Of a stretch of DNA of 64,000 nucleotides, positions 43,291 through 53,060 are shown piece after piece. The first letter of the stretch is position 1. The number at the start of each line of letters is the position of its first letter. Origin of the DNA: Symbiodinium kawagutii (lineage: Eukaryota; Sar; Dinophyceae; Suessiales; Symbiodiniaceae). Location: NCBI GenBank assembly GCA_009767595.1, contig VSDK01000708.1, positions 232,277-296,276 on the forward strand. Reading direction: 5' to 3'. A program made the translations under genes and the position numbers. The notes beneath the pieces are model-generated. The model was not told the origin of the DNA and did no database searches. It worked only from the letters and a program-made list of their open reading frames with translations.

Positions 43291-43395
43291 CTGGTGGATT
43301 ACAGCTACTACCTCAAGTTTTTTGGGATATGATTGGGTTACCATAAGACCACTGAAAATTCAACTTTCCGCAACGGATCTAGTTCCGCCACCAAG
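43291..43395. mobile_element. Family D element, abutting a candidate exon
   Basis: CTGGTGGATTACAGCTACTA at the left, CGGATCTAGTTCCGCCACCAAG-type right end. The 90 bp upstream (ACTACCAATTTCATGG... TATAGCTACTAC) are also shared with 52586-52776, so the repeat unit may be larger than the element. Confidence 0.72.
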
Positions 43396-43397
43396 TA

Positions 43398-43496
43398 ATG
43401 ATGGTGGTGTTGGTGCGGAGCCGAGACTTGGTTTTCCCAAGCACGGCAAGTAGCGCCGTGCTGCAAGACGGGGCCGTGGACCCCGCACAGGTTGAG
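43398..43496 (+). CDS. Candidate alveolin-like exon
   Basis: A + frame beginning right after the family D element reads MMVVLVRSRDLVFPSTASSA, then VLQDGAVDPAQVE, closed at GAG|GCGACG. VDPAQVE fits the array. The start is not at a phase-0 acceptor, although CCGCACAG|GTTGAG at 43491 is one and would leave only two codons; so the left limit is uncertain. GTGAGA at 43509 is a rival donor. Confidence 0.35.
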
Positions 43497-43629
43497 GCGA
43501 CGCAAGATGTGAGAGAACATTTGGCTATGATAATGATTATCTTGCTAATGGTTAATGGTTGACTAGCTGGTTAATGGTTGATACTAGGGGATGATAATGA
43601 ACAACTATAGGGGATGTACACCACTATAT

Positions 43630-43741
43630 GGCTATGGGTCAAGCAGTTAACCAACCAATAATGGTGGAGAATAACCAACAACAATAAGGCAAACCATGGT
43701 TAATGATAGGGGAACAAGGGTACGGGGTTTGACCCACAGCC
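43630..43741. mobile_element. Family C element
   Basis: GGCTATGGGTCAAGCAGTTA at the left, CGGGGTTTGACCCACAGCC at the right; same orientation as 22318. Confidence 0.85.
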
Positions 43742-43756
43742 ATTTCATCTTCGAGA

Positions 43757-44218
43757 AGAAACTGCTGGACCTCGATCTTTGTTCTCCAAGAAAACGTCTT
43801 TGTGGAGGGTTCGGTGGAAGGGGCAAGGAGGTGTGGCTGAGCGAAACCAGGTGGATCAAACTTCTGAAGATTATGCATAGAAGGCCGTGTACCTTTTTCG
43901 CAAGTGCCTGCACCTGCGTTAGAAAAACACTGTGTTGAATCAGTGCCGGGGCCTGGCGAAACATTTGGATTTGCCGCCAAGATCAACTCAGTTTGCTTGC
44001 TTCTTTTTGGGTGATAGCTATTGCGCGTGCCGAGGCATGTCCACCGCAACGAAGAAGGAAAAATTCATTGCCCTGTGACGAAGCAGGAAAGGAGGGACAT
44101 CGTGGTTCCCTGAAAGGAGGGACATCGCAGGGTTTTTGGCCTCGAACAACACGAGCTATGCCAGCTGGAACGTACTACGCATGATTGGCCTGACCGCGCC
44201 CATGCTCCGGCGCTTCTT
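43757..44218 (+). pseudogene. Coding-like island, unrecognised
   Basis: + frames read FIFEKKLLDLDLCSPRKRLC (43746-43860), then after frame changes RSTQFACFFLGDSYCACRGM and finally RDIAGFLASNNTSYASWNVL, RMIGLTAPMLRRFFEL before a TGA at 44227. The last 36 residues look like a genuine protein end. A short direct repeat (GAAAGGAGGGACATCG twice near 44090 and 44115) interrupts the island. No family recognised. Confidence 0.3.
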
Positions 44219-44366
44219 TGAGCTCTGACGCAGCGGAGCAAATGCTCATTCGGCCAGGTTGTCATGTGGACTTCTGAAACCTTGGAAGTATGTTGGAAGT
44301 TGGTTGTGGTTTTTTCTATCGAAGTTTCGTAGGTTTTTCCACCTCCTTGAATTCCCATTTTGCACC

Positions 44367-44482
44367 AGGTGGCATGGCGCATGCTTTTTTTGCCACTCCC
44401 ATGGCCACTGGGCCTTCCAAGCCAAAACGAGTTCCAGAAGGTTCAGAGCGAGCAGTGCTTGGGGTATGGCCGATGGCTGCAT
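44367..44482 (+). CDS. Weak candidate exon
   Basis: A + frame reads GGMAHAFFATPMATGPSKPK then RVPEGSERAVLGVWPMAA and TAA. KPKRVPEGSERAVLGV could be a diverged alveolin repeat. Two other frames are open, and splice sites do not fit. TGATGG-type DNA follows directly. Confidence 0.23.
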
Positions 44483-45445
44483 AACGACAGCTGACGTGAC
44501 GTGGTGAAATAGTAGTTAGATGGTGTAAGTTGGTAAAATGATGGCTGGTAGCCGGTGGTGGTTTAGATTGGTAAGATGAGATTTGATGCTTGATAATGGT
44601 GAATTAAGGTGGTTGGATGTTGGCAACGTGTATTCTCTTGTAGTTCGATGATGGTTGAATGCTGGTGAATCGATCTCATGGCTGCCAACACTGGTAAACA
44701 CCAATCGTTGAAGATGATGGTCAAATAGTAATAAGAGCTTTTTGCTAGTCGATGGATGGTTGATCATGGCTATACAAAAGGTAAATAGGTGCCAATTGAT
44801 TATTGATCGTGAACTGACAGTGAAAGGATACTTCATGGTGGCAAATATTGTAATGACTTGTTCAATACCTTTTCAAGCACCATTGAATAAGGGCTAACTA
44901 AAACTTCTGGGGCCTCACGGAACTCAACTCATGATATATGAGAAGAAATGGATTGGCTCATGATTGGCGTTGGCAGTCATATTCAACAATTGGCGCCCGC
45001 CAATTTGAGAAACACCCATGTTGCGCTCAGTCTATGTTCCCAGGATTTGGTGTTCATGTTTTTGTTGATGCCTACGTTCCAACCATTTGTTGCTCATTAC
45101 GTTCCAGGAATGGTATCATCAACTAGCCATCAATCAGCCATTATCAGCCATCAATTTAGCCATCAGTCATCAATCGAGCATCAATTGAGCGATAAGACTA
45201 TCAATTTATTTACCCATGAATTAACCAGCAGCCACCAATGAACCACCAATAAAACCATCAATTCAGCATGGGGTAACCATTTTTGTTGATCATTGGTCAT
45301 TTTTTTCTGTCGAGCCTTCAACCATCTGTGGTTTGTCAATCCATCGGGGATCCAAAAATGTTTGGCTTACAGCGGCTAACAATGCTTCATAATTCAGGGA
45401 TTATGAACAGTCATGGTGGAGTTACCAACTATAATAGCTGGATAG

Positions 45446-45665
45446 TTGGTTTATTACTATATAATATACATGGTTAAGCAACTGGATATCATATTTTGTT
45501 GGACCTCATACGTTAGTTAGTTGGTATATTATTTTATGTAGTTGGTTTATTACTATATAATATACATGGTTAAGCAACTGGATGTCATATTTAGTTGGAC
45601 CTCATACGTTAGTTAGTTGGTATATTATTTTTTGTAGTTGGTTTATTACTATATAATAGCTGGAT
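45446..45665. repeat. 96-bp tandem repeat, 2.3 copies
   Basis: Copies start at 45446, 45542 and 45638 (partial), each beginning TTGGTTTATTACTATATAAT. The full copies differ at three or four bases. Each holds TGGACCTCATAC, which occurs a third time at about 45703 in the GC-rich approach to the next exon. Confidence 0.93.
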
Positions 45666-45754
45666 GATTTGCTTGACGTTTTTTTTCAGAAACCACCGCC
45701 GCTGGACCTCATACACCAACCTTGCCACTCCCCGCGGAGGTGGAAAAACTGCAG

Positions 45755-45859
45755 GTGGAAGGCAAGGTCAGCGAAGTGGAAGTTCCACACGTGGTGACGC
45801 AGGACAGCGTGTATGCAACCGGGTCCAGGGGAAGGGTGGGTGATGTGCCGGGCGTCGAG
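45755..45859 (+). CDS. Alveolin-like exon (35 codons)
   Basis: AAACTGCAG|GTG opens VEGKVSEVEVPHVVTQDSVY, then ATGSRGRVGDVPGVE, closed at GAG|GCATGG; 105 nt, phase 0. SEVEVPHVVTQ and GDVPGVE are repeat-like. A GT donor of consensus form, GTAAGA at 45883, would give 128 nt (phase 2). Upstream the same frame is open from about 45690 (TLPLPAEVEKLQ), so CGGAG|GTG at 45740 is another possible start. Confidence 0.62.
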
Positions 45860-45927
45860 GCATGGAGCAGTGATGATCAGTGGTAAGAAAGGCTGTTCGT
45901 GAATTCAACGAGGGAGCGCACTACTAT

Positions 45928-46041
45928 GGCTATGGGTCAATATTAACCAACCAATAGTAGGGTATAATAACCAACCATTTTAAAGGCAAAACAATGGTTA
46001 ATGATAGGGGAACCAGGGGTACGGGTTTTTGACCCACAGCC
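45928..46041. mobile_element. Family C element
   Basis: GGCTATGGGTCAATATTAAC at the left, CGGGTTTTTGACCCACAGCC at the right. Starts about 45 bp after the GTAAGA string at 45883. Confidence 0.85.
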
Positions 46042-46616
46042 CTATTTTGAGAAGGGTTAAGTAACTTAAGTGCTGTCACTGACCATGAAGAAGCCAAGTG
46101 TTTGAAATGTTTTGAGGCGAATCAAACATGTGATTTATATGTTTTACTGCTTATCATTCAACGACCCCACTGGCAGTTAACAATTCAAACGTGGAGATAC
46201 TTCAACTTGTTTTGGAACACAGCCACAAAGAGTCCCCTGCAACGAGTAAGGCGCCTGTTTCTTGACAAACCAGTGAACAACATAGTCATATCACATCTCT
46301 ACTGTCTATCCATGTATCTATCATCAATTGAATCAATGGTGCAAGAACTTGCCTAATCTGAAGGTGCAAGCGCATCAATTACCAAGATCCATTGAAAATT
46401 ATGGATTTTTCGAATCATGGCTCATACTGGTTGATATCAAAACTAAGATATTGAATCAGATCAATTACATGCGGGTGAATCAGTTACACTATTCCCAATT
46501 AGAGAACTATGAAACTGACCATGAGTGTGAAACCAGGATCTGATTACGGAGATGAAAAACAATGGTTCCCTTCCCAATGCCAATCAATTGGGATGGTTTC
46601 TCCCAGAATTGCTTGA

Positions 46617-46731
46617 TACAAGGTGGGCCCCCAACCACTGATATATTGGTTTATAACTGATCCAACTAGGGTCAACTAGCAGTTACAAGGGTTACAGCCC
46701 AGCTTACAAGTGGTTGGGGGCCCACCTTGTA
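46617..46731. mobile_element. Family A element
   Basis: TACAAGGTGGGCCCCCAACC at the left, GGTTGGGGGCCCACCTTGTA at the right, about 20 bp perfect arms. Ends 63 bp before an exon. Confidence 0.9.
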
Positions 46732-46794
46732 GCTATCCCAGTTCAATGACTAGCCACCTGCTCAACCAGATCACCACAGTGGCGACCGTCCCAG

Positions 46795-46845
46795 GAGTGT
46801 CTGGTAGAAGTTCCCCAAGCCACAGCCGTGGACGTGCACCGGGAG
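46795..46845 (+). CDS. Alveolin-like exon (17 codons)
   Basis: GTCCCAG|GAG opens ECLVEVPQATAVDVHRE. CLVEVPQ is an exact alveolin core. The frame runs on as GAKVHSKHVARET to TAG at 46885, so the exon ends somewhere in 46845-46884; GAG|GGTGCC is taken here by analogy. An earlier acceptor CCACAG|TGG at 46780 would add WRPSQ. It differs from most modules in starting with Glu, not Val. Confidence 0.58.
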
Positions 46846-46959
46846 GGTGCCAAAGTGCACTCGAAACACGTGGCACGGGAGACCTAGCGGGGCACGGCTG
46901 GGGACAGGTTGGGCATTAAAAATGTAGCCGCTGTAGTTTCTGAAATTTCAATGTCGCAG

Positions 46960-47164
46960 GCAAGCGCGAATAGTCGCGCAACCAGAGGATGGAGACTGCT
47001 TGTGCCATTGCCTCAGCTACAGTTGGGGTTCCCAGATTGATCCTGCAGGGATACAACGCCAAAGTAGCAAGCTGCCACAAGCCATTGATGAAACCGGCTT
47101 GGTCGCCGACATGGTCAGGTTGGAAATTACTTGTGGAAGTCGCTGTATGGACTTGGTTCAATGA
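46960..47164 (+). pseudogene. Coding-like island, possibly OTU-like
   Basis: A + frame reads ARIVAQPEDGDCLCHCLSYS then WGSQIDPAGIQRQ and SKLPQAIDETGLVADMVRLE, ITCGSRCMDLVQ before TGA. The D-G-D-C-L-x-H start resembles the catalytic cysteine loop of OTU-type cysteine peptidases (DGNCLF). A catalytic histidine further on was not found. The other + frame (46989-47324) and the - strand are also open, so both the frame and the family are tentative. Confidence 0.28.
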
Positions 47165-48535
47165 GCCGCCAGGTGGAATCCAGCTGTCTGACCTCCAGCA
47201 TCACACGAAGATCGGGCAGGGCCTTACCGGCTCGATGGACCTGAAGGCACTTGGTGGCAGGTTGCGCCGGCGAGACACTGAGTGTCACCAGCGCCACCGC
47301 CTCCCCTTGGAAGATCTAGCTTGAGGCACTTCGTGTGACAGCTGCGCGAACATAGATGAGCCCCGTCCCGGAGGCAAATGCCAGCTCAGACCGCAGAACC
47401 AGCCACAGATCCGAGTCGGCTTCCCGCTTAACACCCTTTAGGTGCAAATGTGTGTCGACGTTTGATCATGTTTGGTCGGAAATGATTGGTACGAATTGAA
47501 ACTATGACCGACAGCCAATGGGAATCATGACTGGTTTTCCCCTAGAGCTGTGGCAAAAAAAACATTTGGTTGACTGTGAAGAACCATAATGAACCGTCAT
47601 TGACCATGACGCTATCAAGCATGATAACCCATCATCAACCAGTCCCGTTGATGACGGCAGCATATGAACAATATCAAGCTAGCCAGCCATTGCAGCTACC
47701 ATGAACTATCAACGATTTTGACTGAATACGTGGCTGGTGGTTGGGAGGGAGCTAAGGAACCGGCTGTCCCCATGGCCCTTTAAAGATAAAACTAAGGGGC
47801 TACCAGGAGTGGCCTAACAAATGTTAGTTAATAACCGTTGTTGAATCATCAACAGCCCTTTTGAATCCTCATTCACCACCATAGACTTTGGTTTGTGAAA
47901 TTCCTTGATAATCAGCCAATTGCCATGAGTAGCATTGCTACCCGATAGTGGTTGATGGTGAAGTGTCATTTACATGTTGATCATGCAAGACAAGGGCTAA
48001 ATATACTTGATCATTCACCGATAGCCAAACAGCGACCAAATCATCAACAAAAATGTCAAAGCGGATTGCAATGATGTTGGCCATCAATTTAGGCACCATT
48101 CACCAAGGTTGATCAACATATGGCGAAATCATGATTTAGCAATAAGGTACCATTTGACCATTACCGAGCCGTTGCTAACCAGCATATCATCAAGCATGAT
48201 TTCCAGGGGACGCCCATTGCTCATCATTCCCGGAGTTAATCCTGTGATTATGATGGTGACTGTTGTGGGTAATGATTCTAAGCTGCATCATCCGCATCCC
48301 GAACCTTGATTAAACATGATAGGGTGGGTGCAACCCTCATGACCTCATCATCCTCATCATCCAAAACCATTTTTCTCAATCATTTTTGAACACCTGTGCA
48401 ATTACACAGCATGATGAAGATTCTGAAACTACTTTGATTCAAAGATGCATCATGAAGCCCTGAGTCTGAAGCAACCCTCAATCATTCCAAGTCACGTCGT
48501 TGTGACTCAGCACATCGTCATCCCCAGATTCCGAG

Positions 48536-48586
48536 GCCAAACACTTCGCACGACCGGTGGTCCAGTGGAAGGAAAGCATTCGAGAG
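48536..48586 (+). CDS. Alveolin-like exon (17 codons)
   Basis: CCGAG|GCC opens AKHFARPVVQWKESIRE, closed at GAG|GCGCCG; 51 nt, phase 0. PVVQWKESIRE-A aligns with PQVQYQERIVQ-A (43118) and PVSLVHEKIVE-A (40223). The frame stays open to a consensus donor GTGAGG at 48655 (phase 2). A competing frame upstream reads SHVVVTQHIVIPRFRG up to the pyrimidine-rich acceptor CATCCCCAG| at 48527. The exact frame use is uncertain. Confidence 0.48.
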
Positions 48587-48717
48587 GCGCCGCAGCGCAG
48601 CCGTTTCCGCCGACGCGGAAGGGAAGTGCCGCGCACGGTTCGATGGCCACTGTGGTGAGGTGCTGAATGGCCGTTGCATCCTGGTGATTCATGGTGGTTT
48701 TGATGGTAGTTGGTGGT

Positions 48718-48840
48718 ACTTGGATGATCATCCCACTTAGTAACTGGTTAGCAACCATGGTTATATCCTATTTATCAAGGATATATCCTACTTAGAGCAG
48801 TTGCTAACCATGGTTACTAAGTGGGATGATCATCCAAGTA
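48718..48840. mobile_element. Family F element, near-perfect palindrome
   Basis: TACTTGGATGATCATCCCAC at the left, GTGGGATGATCATCCAAGTA at the right; the arms extend about 45 bp through TTAGTAACTGGTTAGCAACC. The decayed copy is at 9650. Confidence 0.9.
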
Positions 48841-50395
48841 TTTCATGCTGGTGAATGGTGGAAATGGTGATGCACAGCATGTTTTTTAATGCTGAGCTGC
48901 TGTGATTGTGCTACTGGTAGTGCTGAACTGGTGGTTCATGATGGCTGGCTCGTGGTTTGAAAGGAAGACACCCTGGCCATAGTTAGGAAACCTTTGGCAG
49001 TAAACTTGGTGAAACCATGTTTAACCAGCCAAGATGGATGATCATATTTGTGAATGTTGGTGAATGATGGTTGTTAATGTGGTAATGATGGTGTGCTGGT
49101 GGTTCATGGTGGTCGCAATAAATGACTCATGGTGTTTAATGATGATGGCGGTCAGTGCGTGATGGTGGTTAAGAGCCATCATCAACTGTCCAAAATGGGT
49201 GAGATGGCTCAGTATCAATCATTCACGCATGTTGATTTAGTCTATTTCACCTGGGTTATCATCATCTACATCATTTGGTCAGTTTTATCATCAGTATCAA
49301 TCATTCACAGTCACGATTTTGCCTGATGCACCATCATGATTTCCTGCGATCCACCTCCAGGATTCATTTCGATTATTATCAACCATTGTTAATCATACCA
49401 TACACCTGGTATTATTAACCATCATATTAGAGGTGTAACCATTTACCCTATCACCTATCAACCACTAATTTCCTACAATCCTCACGTTGTTACATTTAGC
49501 ATGTGGTCATACATCAAACCAGATGCCGTTGACTAACAGATCCAATCAATATTGCATCATTATGAACCACTATTTTGCACAACCACTATCAGTCTTCGGA
49601 GAATTAATCATGAAAACTCCTCTTTAGCCATGTGTATCCATCGAAATAACCAAACAAATGCAGCGGTGAACCATTACTAACCACATGGTAAACCCATTTT
49701 GCCCAAACCACAACTAAACTATCAATTAGCAACTCTAGACCGTTCCCGCCTGAGATTGTTTACATGAGAGTTTTTTGAATGTCCTTTTCGTGGAAAAACC
49801 TCTATCAGGCATGACGAACCATCAAATCATCATCATGGACCATCAGTTCAATGAACCATTTCTAGCCCACCATCAAACCATCAACCATCGTTAAGCATCA
49901 TTACCCCAGCTGCTGGTTATGAACCATCGATTCACCATCAATCGACCATCATCAAACATCAATTCACGATCAATATCCATCATGAACGATCCATAAACCA
50001 TCATCAACCCTCAATCAACTACTATTGAACCATGAATCAAACAAAAACATATCACGCCATCGGCTTCAACATTCAGCCATCAACAAGCCGTTAGTTCAAG
50101 CTTAATTTGCCAACCTATGATGATTGCATTACTCTCAACGGGTTGACTTCGCCAAGCATTAGGCCATCATTCAGCCATCCTGCTTGCCATTGACCAACAT
50201 TTTCACCCATGTTCATCCCACCTTCATCTTAAACCAGTACCGCATCCTGGGCTCCAGGGACCATATAGCCACCATCAGCCATCACCCATCACTTCACCAC
50301 CCTTCACAGCGCAATTTAACCATCAACATCCATCATCTCAACTATTGAACCATCATAATCTCCGCCCATCATATTTTCTTGCTGCTTGAATCACC

Positions 50396-50523
50396 ACAAG
50401 GTGGTGCCCCCTGGTTATAAGTTGATTAAGATTCGCCATTTAACTACAATTATAAATCTACCACTTGCCTAGTAGTTACCCTAGTTAACCAACAAATCGC
50501 CATCTTGGGGGCCCCACCTTGTA
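50396..50523. mobile_element. Family A element
   Basis: CACAAGGTGGTGCCCCCTGG at the left, GGGGGCCCCACCTTGTA at the right. The left TA has mutated to CA. Confidence 0.85.
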
Positions 50524-50662
50524 AACCAACCAGATCCTGTTAGGTCTACTGTCACCATGACGGCACCGCGGCGTCATCTCTTGTCCAAGCTGCCTTAACC
50601 ACCCACCCAGTCGTCCCTCAATGGATCCACACGGTGGCTCCCAGCCACGGCCGGCTCCCCAG

Positions 50663-50734
50663 GTGCCCCAGACCACCTTGCGCGAACAGATCCAGGAGGT
50701 GCCCCGGGTTCACAACGTGGAGATCGTCCGTGAG
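50663..50734 (+). CDS. Alveolin exon (24 codons)
   Basis: GGCTCCCCAG|GTG opens VPQTTLREQIQEVPRVHNVE then IVRE, closed at GAG|GCGTCG; 72 nt, phase 0. Two alveolin repeats in tandem (VPQ..LREQIQE and VPRVHNVEIVRE). The next codons (ASKGGAPWWVDGM) leave the family, which supports ending here. Rival GT donor: GTGGGT at 50758 (phase 2). Confidence 0.83.
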
Positions 50735-51055
50735 GCGTCGAAGGGCGGGGCTCCGTGGTGGGTCGATGGGATGGCGAAAGGGTGGGGAAATGATGGGAGA
50801 ATCGTTGAGTGGTGGGACAATTCTGGGGAAATGCTGGTTGAGTGGTGGTATATATCGTTGGTTGATGGTTAAGTTGATGGAAAACTGAGTGAATTTGATT
50901 GGAATGATGATGATTTGATGATCGAATGGTGGTTTGAGATGCTGCAACATGAGACGTTGGATGAAATGATGGGTTTGATGATGCTTGATGATAGCGGAAA
51001 TTTCATGAAATTGCGGTTAGAACAGGGTCTTAATCATGTTTGACATGTGTCTAAA

Positions 51056-51150
51056 CGGGATTTTCTGAAAATAGGGACCCCCAAAAAATGGCTGGATTAT
51101 TTTTAATCATAAATGACTGATATTGGTTATTTTAGGGCTCCCCAAATGAT
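51056..51150. mobile_element. Degraded family B element
   Basis: GGGATTTTCTGAAAATAGGG and ACCCCCAAAAAATGG at the left; right end ATTTTAGGGCTCCCCAAA. A related fragment (TTTTCAAAATTGGGAGCC) follows at 51210. Confidence 0.55.
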
Positions 51151-51255
51151 GGTTCATCAAGCGGTTGAGCCACCATTTGGACGACGAGTTGCTGAACTAT
51201 TTGGGACGTTTTCAAAATTGGGAGCCTCCAAAGTGGTTGGTTTATTGCTTTAACT

Positions 51256-51480
51256 ATGCTTGTAGTGGGGCTAGCTTGCGGGCCGATAATTTGACATTGA
51301 GCTTGTAGTCAGTAAGGCTGGCTTGCTGGCCGAACAGCAGTTGGGTGGCTTCAGGGTCGATGCGTTGACGTTGAGGTTGTAGTGCAGTGTCTTCCTCACG
51401 TTTATTCCCTGGGTCGAAAACAGGAATTTCATGGTCTGCTGCAGTGGCTCTGGGAGCGGAAAAAGCGTTATCACGTCTAA
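51256..51480 (-). CDS. Coding-like frame on the minus strand
   Basis: On the - strand: FRRDNAFSAPRATAADHEIP, then VFDPGNKREEDTALQPQRQR and IDPEATQLLFGQQASLTDYK, LNVKLSARKLAPLQA. Mixed charged/hydrophobic composition typical of a soluble protein, with no low complexity. The frame is part of a 113-codon opening whose 5' part (51481-51595) is the arm of a hairpin and probably not coding. Family unknown. It could be an exon of an antisense gene or a retroposed fragment. Confidence 0.35.
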
Positions 51481-51548
51481 ACATAAGAACGAACCACCAG
51501 CTGACTTCAAACAACCACTGGCAGTACAAGAAAGTACGAAGAACTGTT

Positions 51549-51604
51549 TCACTTGGGACAGTGATACTTGATGGTTCAGAACCATCAAGTATCACTATCC
51601 CAAG
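51549..51604. repeat. Near-perfect hairpin
   Basis: CACTTGGGACAGTGATACTT and GATGGTTC, a 3-nt loop, then the complement GAACCATCAAGTATCACTAT and CCCAAGTG. One mismatch in 26 bp. Could be a very short mobile element or a structured site. Confidence 0.9.
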
Positions 51605-51802
51605 TGCAGCATGATAAATCCTTATGAGTCATTTAGCACCTTATTGGCTCCCAAACCTTTTGCTGAAAAAAATGTGTCACTAAGTAACTTCAAACCACCA
51701 CTATACAACAAGCTGAGCTCCTTGGTACCGTGCAAGTCTTGGAACTAACCAGGCACGGACGGCCTCACTGCGAACCCGAAGATAATGGGGTACCTCTACT
51801 TG

Positions 51803-51906
51803 GGTGTTTCTCAAGCCATAGGGGTACCCCCAAATCATCCATTAATAGCCATTTATAGTAATAAACCAACCATTTCTTGGGGGTCCCCTATTTTGAGAAA
51901 CCACCA
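51803..51906. mobile_element. Family B element, best copy
   Basis: GGGTGTTTCTCAAGCCATAG and GGGTACCCCCAAATCATCC at the left; TTCTTGGGGGTCCCCTATTT and TGAGAAACCACCAC at the right. Confidence 0.87.
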
Positions 51907-52471
51907 CTTAAGAAACACGAAGATGTAATTCCCAGGCCTTGCTGAAGTACATTATATAGATCTGTTGGTTTTGTTTTCCTGTTTTGATTGCTTGGGATCC
52001 TCTCAATCAGGCAGAGAAACACCCAGTTCCATTAACATGGTTAGTCAATAGCAGAGAGTATAGCCGAATTGATGATATCGTCCAGCCGAACTGATGATGT
52101 TGTCCCGGTTCTTTCATGCACGAGAGAAGGATCAAGGGCATCACTTCATCCACCAAAAATTTCCCAACAGTTAACCAACAAGTGACCAAGGTGAACCAAC
52201 AATAAGTCATCAATTCACCATTGACCAACAAGAAACCACCAAGAAAGCATCAACTAACCATCAATTAACCAGCAGTTAAGGACCATTTACCCATCAAATC
52301 AGCGATACACGGGTTCGAATCTACGAGTGAATGGTAGTTATTTGGTTGATTTATCCTTTGAATGGTTGATCAACCATCAGTTGACTACCATGTACCCATC
52401 AAGTGAACCATATTATCCAGCCATATCCAACCGTTCACCCATCATATTATCCAACTGTTTTGCCGCACGAG

Positions 52472-52525
52472 GTGCCGAAGCCTACGTTGCAGCGGGTAGA
52501 GAAGCAGGTGGGACAACTTCAGGAG
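52472..52525 (+). CDS. Alveolin exon (18 codons)
   Basis: CGCACGAG|GTG opens VPKPTLQRVEKQVGQLQE, closed at GAG|GTGACG (GT donor); 54 nt, phase 0. VPKPTLQRVEKQV is alveolin-like (VPKP..Q.VEK). Upstream the frame extends VLPHE before a stop. The donor string GGTGACGACCAGTGG is repeated 45 bp downstream. Confidence 0.73.
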
Positions 52526-52544
52526 GTGACGACCAGTGGCCAAT

Positions 52545-52620
52545 CATTTCCATGAAGTTGGTAGTAGCAGGTGACGACCAGTGGATGAAATCGCTACTAC
52601 CAATTTCATGGAAGATAATG
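52545..52620. repeat. Inverted repeat just after an exon
   Basis: CATTTCCATGAAGTTGGTAG TAGC pairs with GCTACTACCAATTTCATGGA; the loop holds the second GGTGACGACCAGTGG. The right arm and what follows (ACCAACAAAAAYAGG) are shared with 43220-43290. Confidence 0.8.
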
Positions 52621-52653
52621 ACCAACAAAAATAGGGAAAACTGTGGTTATAGC

Positions 52654-52768
52654 TACAAGGTGGGCCCCTTAGTTAGCAAAGTTGGTTCATAGCTAGGGTA
52701 ACTACTAGATATGGTAGATATAACCATGGCTTACTAACCAACTTATAACTAGGGGGGCCCATCTTGTA
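52654..52768. mobile_element. Family A element with visible target duplication
   Basis: TACAAGGTGGGCCCCTTAGT at the left, GGGGGGCCCATCTTGTA at the right. The flanks read TATAGC|TA...TA|CTACCTGG, and the related sequence at 43280 reads TATAGCTACTACCTGG without the element. So the element is CAAGG...CTTG flanked by a TA duplication. Confidence 0.92.
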
Positions 52769-52771
52769 CTA

Positions 52772-52895
52772 CCTGGTAGATTATAGGTGCAATAGGTACT
52801 ACCGGCTAGCCTTTGTTCGGTTTTTGGGATATGATGGATTTTCCTGATAGCGGCTAAAGGTTGGACTTTTAGCAAGGGAACTAAAAGCCACCAAG
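52772..52895. mobile_element. Family D element
   Basis: CCTGGTAGATTATAGGTGCA at the left; TTTTTGGGATATGATGGATT inside; GGGAACTAAAAGCCACCAAG at the right. Its left flank is interrupted by the family A copy at 52654. Confidence 0.75.
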
Positions 52896-52928
52896 TAGAA
52901 TGATGTTTGATGACAATGACAATCATTC

Positions 52929-53060
52929 TACAAGGAGGGGCCCCCACTCCTTAGCTAAGTGGGTGAACACAACTATAGGGTTAAGTAGGGTAACTACTAG
53001 TTATACAACTATACTTAAATTGTTCATCGACAAACTTACAAGCGGGGGGCCCACCTTGTA
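52929..53060. mobile_element. Family A element
   Basis: TACAAGGAGGGGCCCCCACT at the left, GGGGGGCCCACCTTGTA at the right. The outer bases ATTC/GAAT are also complementary (CATTCTACAAGG...CCTTGTAGAATG). Confidence 0.88.

Larger units (their letters stand above)
43145..45754. other. Intron-like stretch with candidate modules
   Basis: Holds elements of families D (43291) and C (43630), a candidate exon (43398), coding-like islands (43757 and 44367), TGATGG-type DNA (44520-44800), CATCAATCAGCC-type DNA (45120-45260), and the 96-bp tandem repeat (45446). Confidence 0.42.
45860..48535. other. Intron-like stretch with two modules
   Basis: Holds a family C element (45928), a family A element (46617), the module at 46795, a coding-like island (46960), a GC-rich tail to 47450 with an open + frame (SMDLKALGGRLRRRDTECHQ), and then AACCATCATC-type DNA from 47580 to 48480. 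Confidence 0.42.
48587..50662. other. Intron (about 2 kb)
   Basis: Begins with GGTGATTCATGGTGG-type DNA, contains a family F element, continues as TGATGG-type DNA to 49180 and then AACCATCA-type DNA from 49320 to 50350, followed by a family A element. A clear example of the two-sided intron composition. No gene seen. Confidence 0.55.
50735..52471. other. Intron (about 1.7 kb)
   Basis: TGATGG-type DNA to 51020, family B elements at 51056 and 51803, a minus-strand coding-like island (51256), a hairpin (51549), then AACCATCAATT-type DNA from 52140 to the next exon. Confidence 0.5.

Noticed and set aside
52295-52335. tRNA-like B box (GGGTTCGAATCT)
   Set aside because: No A box, acceptor stem or anticodon arm could be built around it.
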